The notes beneath the pieces were generated by a model, which saw nothing but the letters and a program-made list of their open reading frames with translations, was not told the origin of the DNA and ran no database searches. DNA of 64,000 nt. It comes from Callipepla californica brunnescens. Its lineage: Eukaryota > Chordata > Aves > Galliformes > Odontophoridae. Where the stretch lies: positions 223,501 to 287,500 of the forward strand of contig JALIRH010000096.1 in assembly GCA_023055505.1 (NCBI GenBank). Direction: 5' to 3'. The position numbers were made by a program, and so were the translations under genes. This document shows, piece by piece, positions 8,885 to 22,112 of the stretch (position 1 is its first letter; each line of letters starts with the position of its first letter).

Positions 8885-11800
8885 TGCTGCCCCATAGCTG
8901 CCCCATAGCCTCGCCATAGCTTCCTCTTAGATGCCCCACTGCAGCCCCATAGCTGCCTCACTGCTGCCCCATCGCTGACCCACTACTGCCTCACTGCTGC
9001 CCCATAGCTTCCCAATAGCTGCCTCACCGTTGCCGCATATCTGCCCCATAGCCTCCCCACAGCCTCCTCATAGCTACCCAATAGCTGCCTCACTGGTGCA
9101 CCATAGCTGCCCCAGAGCCTCGCCATAGCCTCATCATAGCTGCCCCACTGCTGCCCCATTGCTACCTCCCTGCTGCCCCATAGCCGCCCCATGGCTGTCT
9201 AATACCCGCCCCATAACTGCCCTATAGCCTCCCCGTAGCCTCCTCATAGCTGTCTCACTGCTACCCCATAGCTGCCTCATAGCCGCCCCATAGCCACCCC
9301 ATAGCTTCCTCACTGCTGCCCCATAGCTGCTCCATAGCCTCCCCATAGCCTCCTCAGAGCTGCCCCATAGCTGCCCTATAGCCTCCTCATAGCTTCCCAC
9401 TGCTGCCCCATAGCTGCCCCGTGGCTGCCTCATAGCTGTCAAACTGCTGCCCCATTGACGCCCCATAGCTTCCTCACTGATGCACCATAGCTGCCCCACA
9501 GCCTCCCCATAGCCTCTTTATAGCTGCCCCACTGCTGCCCCTTAGATGCCCAATGGCTGCCTCATAGCCGCCCCGTAGCTGCCCCACTGCTGCCCCATAG
9601 CCTCCCCATAGCCTCTTCATAGCTGCCTCACTGCTGCCCAACACCCGCCTCATGGCTGCCTCATACCTGCCCCATAGCTGCCTCATAGCCGCTCCATAGC
9701 TGCTGCATAGGCTCCTCGGAGCTGCCCCATAGCTTCCTCAATGCGGCCCCAGAGATGCCCAACTGCAGCCCCATGGTTGCCTCATAGCTTTTCCATAGCT
9801 GCCCCATAGCCTCCCCATAGCCGCCCCATAGCTGCCTCACTGCAGCTTCATAGCTGCCCCGTAGTCTCCCCATAGCCTCCTCATACCTGTCCCATCGCTG
9901 CCTCTCTGCTGCCCCATAGTTGCCCCGTAGCCTCCTCATAGCTACCCCACTACTGCCCCATACCTGCCCCACTGCTGCTACATATCCACCCCATAGATGT
10001 CTCACTGGTGTCCCATTGCCACCCCATGGCTGCCTAATAGCCGCCCCATTGCTGCCCCACTGCTGCCCCATAGCTGCACCATGGCTGCCTCATAGCTGTC
10101 CAATACCTGCCCTATAGCCTACCCATAGCCTCCTCATAGCTCTCTCACTGCTTCCCCATAGTTGCCCCATGGCTGCCTTGTAGCCGCCCCATAGCTGGTC
10201 CATAGCCTCCTCTTAGCTGCCCCACTGCTGCCCCATAGCCGTTTGATGGCTGCCCCATGGCTACCCCATAGCTGCCCCACTTCTGCCCCATAGCCTCCCC
10301 ATAGTCTCCTCATAGCTGCCTCACTGCTGCCCCATAGCTGCCTCATAACTGCAAAACTGCTGCCCCATTGCCGCCTCGTAGCTTCCTCACTGATGCACAA
10401 TAGCTGCCCCATAGCCTCCCCATAGCTTCCTCTTAGCTGCCCCACTGCAGCCCCATAGCTGCAGCACTTATGCCCCATAGCTGACCCACTACTGCCTCAC
10501 TGCTGCCCCATAGCCTCCCCATAGCTGCCTCACTGCTGCCCCTAGCTGCCTCACTGGTGCCCCAGACGTACCCCATGGCTGCCCCATAGCCTCCCCATAG
10601 CTGCCTCACTGGTGCCCCAGACGTACCCCATGGCTGCCTCATAGCCGCCCCATAGCTGCCCCATTACTGCCCCATAGCCTCCCCATACTTGCCCCATAGC
10701 TGTCTCACTGCTGCCCCATAGCCACCCCATAGCTGCCTCCCTGCTCCACCATAGCTTCCCTATGTCTGCCTCATCGCCACCCCATAGCTGCCTCATAACC
10801 TCTCGATATCTGCTCCATAGCTGCCCCACTGCTGCCCCATACCTGCCCCATAGCCTCCCCATAGCCGTCCCATAGCTGCCTCACTGCTGCCCCATGGTGC
10901 CCAATAGCTGCCCAATAGCTGCCCCACTACTGCCCCATAGCCGCTCTATAGCTGCCTCATCGGCTTCCCATAGCCTCCTCATAGCTGCCTCATTGCTGCC
11001 TCACTGCTGCCCAATAGCTGCCCCATAGCCTCCCCATAGTCTCCTCATAGTTGCCCCACTGCTGCCCCATAGACGCCCCATAGCTGCCTCACTGCTGCTT
11101 CATAGCTGCCCCATAGCCTCCCAATTGCCTCCTCTTAGCTGCCACACCGCTGCCCCAGAGCTGCTTGATAAGTGCCTCATACCTGTCCCATAGCTGCCTC
11201 ACTGCTGCCCCATAGCCTCCTCATAGCCTCCTCATATCTGCCCCACTGCTGCTCCATATCCGCCCCATAGCTGCCCGACTGCTGCCCCGTAGCCTCCCCA
11301 TAGCTGCCTCACTGGTGCCCCAAAACTGCCTCACTGCTGCCCCATAGCCTCCCCATAGCCTCCTCATAGCTGCCCAACTGCTGCCCCATAGCTGCCTCAC
11401 TGCTTCCCCACTACTGCCCCATAGCCTCCTCATAGCTACCTCATATCTGCCCCACTGCTGCTCCATATCCGCCCCATAGCTGCCCGACTGCTGCCCCGTA
11501 GCCTCCCCATAGCTGCCTCACTGGTGCCCCAAAACTGCCTCACTGCTGCCCCATAGCCTCCCCATAGCCTCCTCATAGCTGCCCAACTGCTGCCCCATAG
11601 CTGCCTCACTGCTTCCCCACTACTGCCCCATAGCCTCCTCATAGCTACCTCATAGCTGCCTCACTTCTGCCCCTTACCTGCCCCACTACTTCCCCATAGC
11701 TGCCCCACTAATGCCCCATAGCTGCCCCATAGCCTCTCCTGAGCCGCCACATAGCTGCCTCACTACTGCCCCATAGCTGCCCAACTGCTGCCTCATAGCT

Positions 11801-14592
11801 GCCAAACTACTGCCCCATAGCCGCCCCAAAGCTGTTTCAAATCTGCTCCATAGCTGCCCCATAGCCTCCTCATAGCTGTTCTATAGCTAGCTCACTGCTG
11901 CCCCATAGCTGCCCCATAGCCTCCCTATAGCTTCCTCTTAGATGCCCCACTGCGGCCCCATAGCTGCAGCACTAATGCCCCATAGCTGACCCAGTACTGC
12001 CTCACTGCTGCCCCATAGCTTCTCAATAGCTACCTCAACGTTGCCACATATCTGCCCCATAGCCTCCCCACAGCCTCTTCATAGCTACCCAATAGCTGCC
12101 TCACTGGTGCACCATAGCTGCCCCAGAGCCTCGCCATAGCCTCATCATAGCTGCTCCACTGCTGCCCCATTGCTACCTCCCTGCTGCCCCATAGCCGCCC
12201 CATGGCTGCCTAATAGCCGCCCAATAGCTGCCCCACTGCTGCCCCATTGATGCCTTATATCTGCCCGACTACTGCCACATAGCCACTATATACCTGCCCC
12301 ATAGCCTCCCCATAGCCTCCTCATAGCTGCCCCATAGCTGCCCTCTAGCCTCCTCATAGCTGTCCCACTGCTGTCCCATAGCTGCCCCGTGACTGCCTCA
12401 TAGCTGTCAAACTGCTGCCCTAAAGACGCCCCATAGCTTCCTCACTGATGCACCATAGCTGCCGCACAGCCTCTCCATAGCCTCTTTATAGCTGCCCAAC
12501 TGCTGCCCCATAGCTGCCTCACTGCTTCCCCACTACTGCCCAATAGCTACCCCATAGCTGCCTCACTGCTGCCCCATATCTGCCCCACTACTTCCCCATA
12601 GCTGCCCCACTAATGCCCCATAGCTGCCCCATAGCCTCTCCTGAGCTGCCACATAGCTGCCTCACTACTGCCCCAACTGCTGCCCAACTGCTGCCTCATA
12701 GCTGCCAAACTACTGCCCCACAGCCGCCCCAAAGCTGTTTCAAATCTGCTCCATAGCTGCCCCATAGCCTCCTCATAGCTGCCCAACTGCTGCCCCATAG
12801 CTGACTCACTGCTAACCCATAGCTGCCCCATGGCTGCCTTATAGCCGCACCATAGCTGCTTCACTGCTGCCACATATCTGACCCATAGCCGCCTCATAAC
12901 TGCCTCACTGCTGCTTCATAGCCGCCCCATAGCCTCCTCATAGCCTCCTCATATCTGCCCCACTGCTGCCACATAGCTGTCTTACTACTGCCCCATACCT
13001 GCCCCACTGCTGCTCCATATCCGCCCCATAGCTGCCCGACTGCTGCCCCATATCTGCCCCATAGCCTCCTCATAGCTGTTCTAAAGCTAGCTCAATGCTG
13101 TCCGATAGCTGCCCCATAGCCTCCCCATAGCCTCCTCTTAACTGCCCCACTCGGCCCCATAGCTGCAGCACTAATGCCCCATAGCTGACCGACTACTCCC
13201 TCATTGCTGCCCCATAGCTTCCCCATAGCTACCTCACCGTTGCCACATATCTACCCCATATCCTCCCCACAGCCTCCTCAAAGCTACCCCATAGCTGCCT
13301 CACTGTTGCACCATAGCTGCCCCATAGCCTCTCCATACCCTCCTCATTGCTGCCCCATAGCTGCCCCATAGCTTCCCCACAGCCTCCTCATAACTGTCCC
13401 ATTGGTGCCCCATAGCTGCCCCATGGCTGCCTCACTGGTGTACCATAGCTGCCCCATGGCTGCCTCACTGGTGTACCATAGCTGCCCCGTAGACTCACCA
13501 TAGCCTCATCATAGCTTCCCAACTGCTGCCCCATTGCTACCTCCCTGCTGCCCTATAGCTGCCCCATAGCTGCTCCATAGCCTCCCCATAGCCTCCTCAT
13601 AACTGCCCCACTAATGCCCCATAGCTGCCGCACTAATGCCCCATATTGGACTCTCTACTCCCTCACTGCTGCCCCGTAGCCTCCCTATAGCTGCCTCACT
13701 GGTGCCCCATATCTGCCTCACTGGTGCCCCATAGCTGCCCCATAGCTTCCCCACAGCCTTCTCATAGCTGCCTCACTACTTCCTCACTGCTGCCCCCATA
13801 GCTTTCTCATAGCTACCCCATAGCTGCCTCACTGCTGCCCCATATCTGCCCCACTACTTCCCCATAGCTGCCCCACTAATGCCCCATAGCTGCCACATAG
13901 CCTCTTAATAACCGTCCCATATCTGCCCCACTGCTGCTCCATTGCCTCCCCATAACCTCCTCATAGCTGACCCATAGCTGCCCCATAGCTACCTCACTGC
14001 TGCCCCATACGTGCCCCATGGCTGCCTAATTCCCGCCCCATAGCTGCCCCACTGCTGCCTTATATCTGCCCAACTACTGCCACATAGGCGCTCTATAGCT
14101 GCCCCATAGCCTCCCCTTAGCCTCCTCATAGCTGCCCCATAGCTAGCTCTCTGCTGCCACATAGCTTCCCCATAGCCTCCTCATAGCTGTCCCACTGCTG
14201 CCCCATAGCTGCCAAAATGCTGCCCCAAAGCCGCCCCATAGCTTCCTCACTGATGCACCATAGCTGCCCCATAGCCTCCCATAGCCTCCTTATAGCTGCC
14301 TCACTGCTACTCCATAGCTCCATCACTGCTGCCTCATAGCTGCCTCACTACTGCCTCATAGCTGCTTGATGGCTGCCTAATAGCCGCCCCATACCTGCCC
14401 CACTGTTGCCCCATAACTGCCCCATGGCTACCCTTAGAGCTGCCCCACTTCTGTCCCATAGCTGCCCCATAGCTGCCCCACTGCTGCCCCGTGGCTGTCT
14501 CATTTCTGCCCCATACCTGCCTTACTGCAGCCCCATAGCCGCCCCATAGCCACCCCATAGCTGCCTCATATCCTCCCCATAGCCTCCTCATA
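8885..14592. repeat. 11-bp minisatellite array, first block
   Basis: Tandem variants of an 11-bp unit, typically CTGCCCCATAG, CTGCCTCACTG and CCTCCTCATAG, run for about 5.7 kb. Larger internal duplications exist. A 209-bp (19-unit) direct repeat begins at about 11233 and again at about 11442. Segments near 8920-9190 recur near 11935-12250 and, more loosely, near 13130-13550. Because 11 is not a multiple of 3, the minus strand reads the same 11-residue cycle (LWGSYGAAMGQ) in all three frames. This creates many long minus-strand ORFs that are not genes. On the plus strand the unit yields TAG in each frame. Confidence 0.95.
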
Positions 14593-14747
14593 GATGTTAC
14601 AAGTGCTAGGGGAAAAAAGAGAGCGCCGCGCGGCCCCGGAATCCTGCCCCGCCCCTCCCCCGCTGCCGCTGCCGCTGCCCCTGCCCAGCCCCACCCCTAA
14701 AGCTCACAGTGCCTCCCGTACAGCCGCCGCCGCCGCTCCAACGTGCG

Positions 14748-14761
14748 GTTTCCGCGGCAAC
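14748..14761. promoter_or_regulatory. Possible RFX X-box
   Basis: GTTTCCGCGGCAAC fits the imperfect inverted-repeat form of an RFX X-box (GTTNCC, short spacer, GGNAAC). It lies about 275 bp upstream of the proposed first exon. Motif resemblance only. Confidence 0.4.
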
Positions 14762-14822
14762 GGAGCCGCCGCCGCCGCCGCCGCTCCAACGCGCGGTTTC
14801 CGCAGTTTCCGCAGTTTCCGCG

Positions 14823-14836
14823 GTTCCCACGGCAAC
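14823..14836. promoter_or_regulatory. Second possible RFX X-box
   Basis: GTTCCCACGGCAAC is a second half-site pair of the same type, 75 bp from the first and embedded in the next promoter repeat unit. Duplication of the promoter repeat explains the pair. Confidence 0.4.
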
Positions 14837-15036
14837 GGAGCCGCCGCCGCCGCCGCCGCCGCCGCTCCAACGCGCGGTTTCCGCGGTTTCCGCGGCGCCG
14901 CCACCGCCGCCGCCATAGTACTCCACCGCTCCGTTCATCTGCGGGGGGGGGGGACTTCCGTTTCCGGCTTCCGGGACCGGCGCACGCGTAGTGCTATTCC
15001 CAGAGCCGCGCGCAGTGGGGGTGGGGCTGTTCGGCC

Positions 15037-15112
15037 ATGGCGTTGGCGGGGGGGGAGGTCGCGCAACGTGGAGCTCCTGGGGGAGCTACAGCGGCTGCTC
15101 GCGCACACGCAG
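15037..15112 (+). pseudogene. SGF29: SGF29-like first coding exon (apparent G-run frameshift)
   Basis: SGF29 is the tandem-Tudor subunit of the SAGA/ATAC histone acetyltransferase complexes that reads H3K4 methylation. From AAC at 15065 the frame gives NVELLGELQRLLAHTQ, then a GT donor (GTGGG) at 15113. This resembles the start of vertebrate SGF29 in length, leucine pattern and ending HTQ/KTQ before the intron. The ATG at 15037 is one frame off. The run of eight G between them (15048-15055) is one base too long; with seven, ATG and exon would be in frame. This may be a real frameshift or a homopolymer error. Supporting context is the CpG promoter just upstream and an SGF29-like terminal exon at 40062. 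Identity rests on a short similarity, so it is moderate. Confidence 0.6.
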
Positions 15113-15448
15113 GTGGGAAAGGGGAGGGGGGGAGGAGTGGGGTGGTGGAGGGAGAAGGGGGGAATAGGGTGTGGGTGGGGTGGGGCGGAGTTGGGTGAGG
15201 GACGGGGATGTGGGGCTGGGGTTGGGGCTAATGGGGCTCGATGCTCGGTTCTAAGTCCGGGTGCTCAGTTAGGGGTCTGAAGGCTCTGTTATGGGGCTGG
15301 GGCTGCAGATGTGGGGTCGGGGTTATGGGGCTGGGGTCGGGGTTGTGGGTCCGGGGCCGTCGATGTGGGGGAGGGATCAGCCAGTCCTCATTGGTGGGCA
15401 ACCATGGAAGGGGCGAGGACTCCAACAAAAGAAGCGGGGGGAAACCAG
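15113..15448 (+). other. Putative SGF29 intron 1 start (G-rich, unique)
   Basis: Begins with GTGGGAAAGG and continues G-rich with repeated GTTATGGGGCTGGGG-type words until the 11-bp minisatellite restarts at about 15449. No exon is visible. Confidence 0.5.
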
Positions 15449-18400
15449 CAGCCCCACTGCTGCCCCACTGCAGCCCCATAGCTGCCCCACTGCTGCCCCA
15501 TAGCTGCCCCACTGCTGCCCCGCTGCCACCCCATAGCCACCCCACTGCTGCCCCATAGCTGCCCCACTACTGCCTCATAGTGGCCCCATAGCCTCCTCAG
15601 AGCTGCCCGATAGCTGCCTCATAGCCACCAGATAGCCGCCCCATAGCTGCTCCATAGCCTCCCCATAGCCTCCTCATAGCTGCAACACTGCTGCACCATA
15701 GCTGCTCCATGGCTGTATAATAGCCGCCCGATAGCTGCCCCACGGCTTCCCAATAGCTGCCCAATAGCTGCCCGACTCCTGCCACATAGCCGCTCTATAC
15801 CTGCCCAATAGCCTCCTCATAGCTGTCCCACTGCAGCCCCATACCTGCCCCATGGCTGCCCCATTGCTGCCACATAGCCACCCCACTGCTGCCCCATAGC
15901 TGCCCCACTACTGCCTCATAGCGGCCTCATAGCCTCCTCAGAGCTGCCCGATATCTGCATCACTGCTGCCTTAGAGCCGCCCCATAGCTGCCCCACTGCT
16001 GCCCCATTGCTGCCTCACTGCAGCCCCATAGCTGCCAATGGCTGCCCCATAACCTCCTCATAGCTGCCCCACTGCTGCCCCATAGCCGCCCCATAGCTGC
16101 CCCACTGCTAACTTATAGTTGCCCCACTACTGCCCCATAGCTTCCCCACTGCTGCTCCACAGCCGCCCCAAAGCCTGCTCATAGCTGCCCCACTGCTGCC
16201 CCATATCTGCCTCATGGCTGCCTCATAGCCGCACCATAGCTGCCCCACTGCTGCCCCGTGTCTGCCTCATGGCTGCCTCATAGCCGCACCATAGCTGCCC
16301 CACTGCTGTCCCATAGCTGCCCTATAGCTTCCTCGTAGCTGCCCCACTGCTGCCCCATAGATGCAAAATGGCTGCCTCATAGCCGCTCCGTAGCTGCCCC
16401 ACTGCTGCCCTATAGCATTTCCATAGCCTCTTCATAGCTGCCTCACTGCTGCCCCACAGCCACCCCATGGCTGCCTCATACCTGCCCCATAGCTGCCTCC
16501 TAGCCGCTCCATACATGCCCCATAGTCTCCCTATAGCGTCCTCATTGCTGCCCCACTACTGCCCCATAGCTGCCCCACTACTGCGTTATTGCTGCCCCAC
16601 TGCTGCCCCATAGCTGCCCCATAACGTCCTCATAGCTGCCCCATAGCTGCCCCATACCTGCCTCACTGCTGCCCAATAGGTGCCCAAAGGCTGCCTAATA
16701 GCCGCCCCATAGCTGCCCCACTGCTTCCCAATAGCTGCCTTATATCTGCCCGACTGCTGCCCCATAGCTGCCTCATAGCCTCCCCATAGTCTCCTCATAG
16801 TTGCCCACACTGCTGCCCCATAGCCTTCCCATAGCTGCCTTAGCTGCCCCACTGCTGCCCCATATCTGCCCCATAGCCTCCTCAAGGCCTCCTCATAGCT
16901 AACCCATAGCTGCCTCACTCGTGCCCCATAGCTGCCTCTCTGCTGCCCCATAGCTGCCCCATAGCCTCCTCATAGCTGCCTCACTGCTGCCCCATATCTG
17001 CCCAACTTCTGCCTAATTGCTGCCTCACTGCTGCACCATAGCTGCCCTACGGCTGCCTCATAGTTGCCCCATAGCTGTCTCATAGCCACCCGATAGCTGC
17101 CTCCATAGCCTTCTCGTAGCTTCCTTACTGCTGCCCCATAGCTGCACCGTGGCTGCCCCATAACTGCACCGTGGCTGCCTCATAGCCGTTACATATCTGC
17201 CCCATAGCCTCCCCATAGCCTCCCCATAGCTTCCTCATAGCTGCCTCACTGCTACCCCATAGCTCCCTCGCTGCTTCCCCATAGGTGCCCCATGGCTACC
17301 TCATAGCTGCCCCACTGCTGTCCCATAGCTGCCCCATGGCTGCCTCATAGCCACCCCATAGCTGACCCACTGCTGCCTCATAGCCACCCCATAGCTGACC
17401 CACCGCTGCCTCATAGCTGCTCCACTACTGCCCCATAGCTGCCTCACTGGTTTCTCATACCTACCCCATGGCTGCCTCATAACCTCACCATAGCTGCCCC
17501 ACTACTGCCCCATAGCCACCCCGTTGCTGCCCCATAGCCTCCCCATACTTGCCCCATAGCTGTCTCACTGCTGCCCCATAGCTGCCCCATGGCTGCCTCA
17601 TAGCCGTCCAATAGCTGCCCGACTACTGCCCCATAGCTGCCTCATAGCCTCCCCATAGTCTCCTCATAGTTGCCCACACTGCTGCCCCATAGCCTCCCCA
17701 TAGCTGCCTTAGCTGCCCCACTGCTGCACCACATCTGCCCCATAGCCTCCTCATAGCTGACCCATAGCTGCTTGATAAGTGCCTCATACCTGTTGTATAA
17801 CTGCCTCACTGCTGCCCCATAGCTGCCCCATAGTTTCCTCAGAGCCTCCTCATATTTGCCCCACTGCTGCCCCGTAGCTGCCTTACTACTGCCCCATACC
17901 TGCCTCACTGCTGCCCCATAGCTTCCCCGTCGCTGCCTCATAGCCGCCCCATTGCTGCCCCATGGCTTCCCAATAGCATCCTCAAAGCTGCCCCATTGCT
18001 TCCCCTTAGCTTCCTCACTGCTGCCCCATAGCTACCCCACTACTGCCCCATAGCCGCCCCGTAGCCTCAAAGCTGCCCCACTGCTGCCCCATGGCTGCCT
18101 CTTTGTTGCCCCATACCTGCCCCACTGCTGCCCTATAGCCACCCCATAGCTGCCTCACTTCTGCCCCATAACTGCCTCATATCCTCCCCATAGCCTCCTC
18201 ATAGATGCCTCACTGCTACACAATAGCTGCCCCACAGCTGCCCCATAGCTGCCTCACTGCAGCCCCACAGCTACTTTTTGTCTGCCTCAAAGATGCCCCA
18301 TAGCTTCCTCATGGCCTTCCCATAGTCTCATCATAGCTGCCCCACTGCTGCCCCATAGCTGCCTTACTACTGCCCCTTGCTGCCCCAAGGCTCGCTTATA

Positions 18401-19466
18401 GCTACACCATAGCTGTTTCACTACTGCCACATAGCTGCCCCATGGCTGCCCCATAGCTGCTCAACTGCTGCCCCATAGTCGCCCCATAGCTGCCCCACTG
18501 CTGCCCCATACCTGCTTCATAGCCTCCCCATAGTCTCCTCCTGCTACCCCACTGCTGCCCCATAGCTGCTCCATAGCCTCTCAAGAGACTCCTCATAGCT
18601 GCCCCACTTCAGCCCCATAGCCGCCCCATAGCTGCCTCACTGCTGCCCCATTGCCACCCCATGGCTGCCTAATAGCCGCCCCATAGCTGTCCCACTGCTG
18701 CCCCATAGCTGCCTTATAGGTGCCCCACTACTGCCACATTGCCGCTCTATAGCTGCCCCATAGCCACCCCATAGCTGCCCCCATAGCCTTCTCAATAGCT
18801 TCCTTACTGCTGCCCATAGCTGCCCCACTGCTGCCCCATAGCTGCACCGTGGCTGCCCCATAGCCTCCCCATAGCCTCATCATAGCTGCCTCACTGCTAC
18901 CCCATAGCTCCCTCGCTGCTTCCCCATAGCTGCCCCATGGCTACCTCATAGCTGCCCCATAGCTGCCCCACTACTGCCCCATAGCCACCCCATAGCTGCC
19001 TCACTGCTCCCCCATAGCTACATTTTGTCTGCCTCAGAGCTGCCCCATCGCTTCCCCATGGCCTTCCCATAGCCTCGTCATAGCTGCCAAACTACTGACC
19101 CATAGCTGCTTCACTACTGCCCCATAGCTGCCCAATGGCTTCCCCATAGCCGCCCTATAGCTGCCCAACTACTGCCCCATAGCCTCCCCATAGCTGCCTC
19201 ACTGCTCCCCCATAGCTGCCCCATGTCTGCCTCATCGCCGCCCCATAGCTGCCCCATAGCCTCTCGATAGCTGACCCATAGCTGCCCCATAGCCTCCTCA
19301 TAGCTGCCTCACTGCTTCCTGATTGCTGCCTCACTTCTGCCCCATAGCTGCCCAATGGCTTCCTCATAGCCGCCCCATAGCTGCCCCACTGCTGCCCCAT
19401 AGCTGCCCCATAGCTGCCCCACTGCTGCCCAATAGCTGCCCCATAGCTTCCCCATAGCCTCCTCAT
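15449..19466. repeat. 11-bp minisatellite array, second block
   Basis: The same CTGCCCCATAG family as the block left of the promoter, about 4.0 kb, again with all minus-strand frames open. It ends at about 19466, where CCTCCTCATAC changes to CTTTCTTTTCTCTTATTCTGG and the 8-bp array starts. The promoter and exon island (14593-15448) is thus enclosed by one satellite family on both sides. Confidence 0.93.
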
Positions 19467-21779
19467 ACCTTTCTTTTCTCTTATTCTGGCATTCTGACAT
19501 TCTGACATTGTGACATTCTGAGATACTCTCATTGTCACATTGCAACATTGTTACATTCTAATATTCTCCCATTCTGAACTTCTGGAATTATGACAACCTG
19601 CCGTTGTGACATTCTCCCATTCTGACATTATGACATTCTAATATTCTCACATTCTGAAGTTCTGGCATTATGACAACCTGCCCTTGTGCTATTTTCACAT
19701 TCTGACATTCTGACATTCTAGCATTGTGACATAGTGACATTCTGGAATTGTGACAACCTGTCATTCTGACATTCTGTCATTGTGATACTCTCACATTCTG
19801 CTATTGTGACATTCAGATATTTGGACATTCTGAAATTCTGGAATTGTGACATTCTGAAATTCTGGAAATGTGACAATCTGTCATTCTCACATTGTGACAA
19901 TGCAAAATTCTGATACTGTGAAATTCTGACTCTCTCTCATTGTGACATTGTGAGATTCTCACATCGTGGCATTGTGGCATTCTCACTTTCTCACATTCCG
20001 ACATGTTAACATTGTGACATTCTAACATTCTCTCATTGTGATTTTCGGCCATATTTATCATCTGACATTGTGACGTTCTGTCACAGTCATATGTTGTCAT
20101 TGTGACATTCTATCTTCATGACATACTGATATTGTGACTTTGTGGCATTGTGATACACTGACATTCTGAAATTGTGGCAATCTGTCATTGTGACTCTGTG
20201 ACATTCTCCAATTCTGACATTCTCACATTCTAACGTTCTCACATTGTGTCATTCGGTCATTGTCATATTCTCACTTTCTGATATTCTCTCATTGTGATAT
20301 CGTGACGTTGTGACAATTTGACATTCTGACATTAAGACATTCCGACATCATGAGATTCTCTCTTTCTCTCATTCTGACATTTTGACATTGTGACATTCTC
20401 ACTTTCTCATATTCTGCCATTCTGATATTCTGGCATTGTGACATTCTGAGATACTCACATTGTAACATTGTGACATTGTGACATTCTAATATTCTCACCT
20501 TCTGAAGTTCTGGCATTATGACGATCTGCCATTGTGATATTCTCACTTTCTGATATTATGACATTCTAGCGTTGTGACATAGTGAAATTGTGACATTGTG
20601 ACATTCAGACATGTTGACATTCTGAAATTCTGGAATTGTGACAACCTGTCATTCTCACATTGTGACAATGCAACATTCTGATATTGTGACATGATGACAT
20701 TGTGACACTGTGACATTCTGAAATTCTAACTCTCCCTCATTCTGACGTTCAGACATTCTCACATTGTGACATTGTAAAACTCTGACTCTCTCTCATGGTG
20801 ACATTCAGACATTCACACATTTTGACATTCTGACATTCTGGCATTCTGACATTCTCACAATGTGTCATTCGGTCATTGCCATATTCTCACTTTCTGATAT
20901 TCTCTCATTGTGATATTGTGACGTTGTGACAATTTGACATTCTGACGTTAAGACATTCTGACATCATGACATTCTCTCTTTCCCTCATTCTGACATTTTG
21001 ACATTGTGACATTCTGAGATACTCTCATGGTGACATTGTGACATTGTGGCATTCTAATATTCTCACCTTCTGATGTTCTGGCATTATGACAATCTGCCAT
21101 TGTGATGTTCTCACCTTGTGACATTGTGACATTCTAGCATTTTGACAATGCGTCATTCTGACGTTGTGACATAGTGACATTCTGGAATTTGGAAAATCTT
21201 TCATTCTGACATTCTGTCATTGTGACATTCTCAGAATCTGACATTGTGACATTCTGATATTTTCACATTCTGAAATTCTGTAATCGTGACAATCTGTCAT
21301 TCTCCCATTGTGGTATTTGTGACGTTCTTACACTGTTACATATTGATATTCTGACCTTGAGACATTGCGACATTGTGACATAGTGATATTCTGTCATTCT
21401 GACATTTTGACATTCTCACATTCTCACTTTCTTACATTGTGACACTCGGTCATTGTGATATTCTCTCTTTTTCATCTCCTCTTATTGTGACTTTCTGACA
21501 CAGTCATATTCCCTAATCTTGTAGTTGTGACACAGTGAAGATTTGACATTCTGACATTAAGACACTCTGACATCATGACATTCTCACTTTCTCCCATTCT
21601 GACATGTTGACATTGTTGCATTCTAACATTCTCTCATTGCTATATTCTGACATATTTCTATTCTGTCATTGTGGCATTCTCTCACAGACACATGCTGCCA
21701 TTTTGACATTCTATCATTGTGACATTCTGACATTGTGACATTCTGAGATACTCTCATGGTGACATTCTGACATTCTAAT

Positions 21780-22112
21780 TGTATGGGAACTGTTGAATCA
21801 TGGCCTGAACCACTGATTGATCACCTGAGGCAAGCCCTGAGTCAGCTGCAGGGGCACAAGTGAGTGTGATTGGAAGGGGTGGAGTTTGACTCCACCTCTG
21901 CCAAGACCCCATTTAAGGGCTGACCTCCAGCAGGGAAGGTTCTCTTGTTAGAGATCCCTCCCTTTTGGAGTTATTAGCGAGCCTCGACCATCATCAAGGT
22001 GAGCTCCTCTCTTTTCTTCTTGTTTGTATACCATTTTCTTAAGCCTACCTAAAATATACCGCCTTTCGCACAATTTCCATGGAGTGCTTTTTTGGGGGTT
22101 ATTTGCCCTATA
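21780..22112 (+). mobile_element. Solo LTR-like insertion with 5-bp target duplication
   Basis: A 333-bp non-satellite block starts TGTATGGG and ends CCCTATA, flanked on both sides by CTAAT (21775-21779 and 22113-22117). A TATA-like CATTTAAGG lies at about 21909-21917. TG at the 5' end, near-inverted ends and a 5-bp duplication fit a solo LTR of an ERV. The 3' terminus TA instead of CA is unusual. No coding sequence is present. Confidence 0.65.

Larger units (their letters stand above)
14593..15036 (+). promoter_or_regulatory. CpG-rich promoter region of the SGF29-like gene
   Basis: An abrupt change from minisatellite to very CpG-rich sequence. About 14720-14915 holds a short tandem repeat of (GCC)n, CTCCAACGCGCGG and TTCCGCGG units. 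About 14953-14975 has closely spaced ETS-type CTTCCG words, followed by GCGCACGCG, which resembles an NRF1 site. The ATG at 15037 sits in GGCCATGGCG, a YY1-like context. These are typical of housekeeping promoters. No TATA box is seen. Open frames rich in alanine, arginine or proline here come from the GCC repeats. Confidence 0.7.

Noticed and set aside
14594..15280. 228-residue plus-strand ORF across the CpG island
   Set aside because: Low-complexity translation of GCC repeats; it begins in the promoter and reads through the exon 1 donor.
8983..19538. Dozens of minus-strand ORFs of 60-136 residues with LWGSYGAA-type sequence
   Set aside because: They are the automatic translation of the 11-bp tandem repeat, open in all frames; there are no domains, splice signals or conserved starts.
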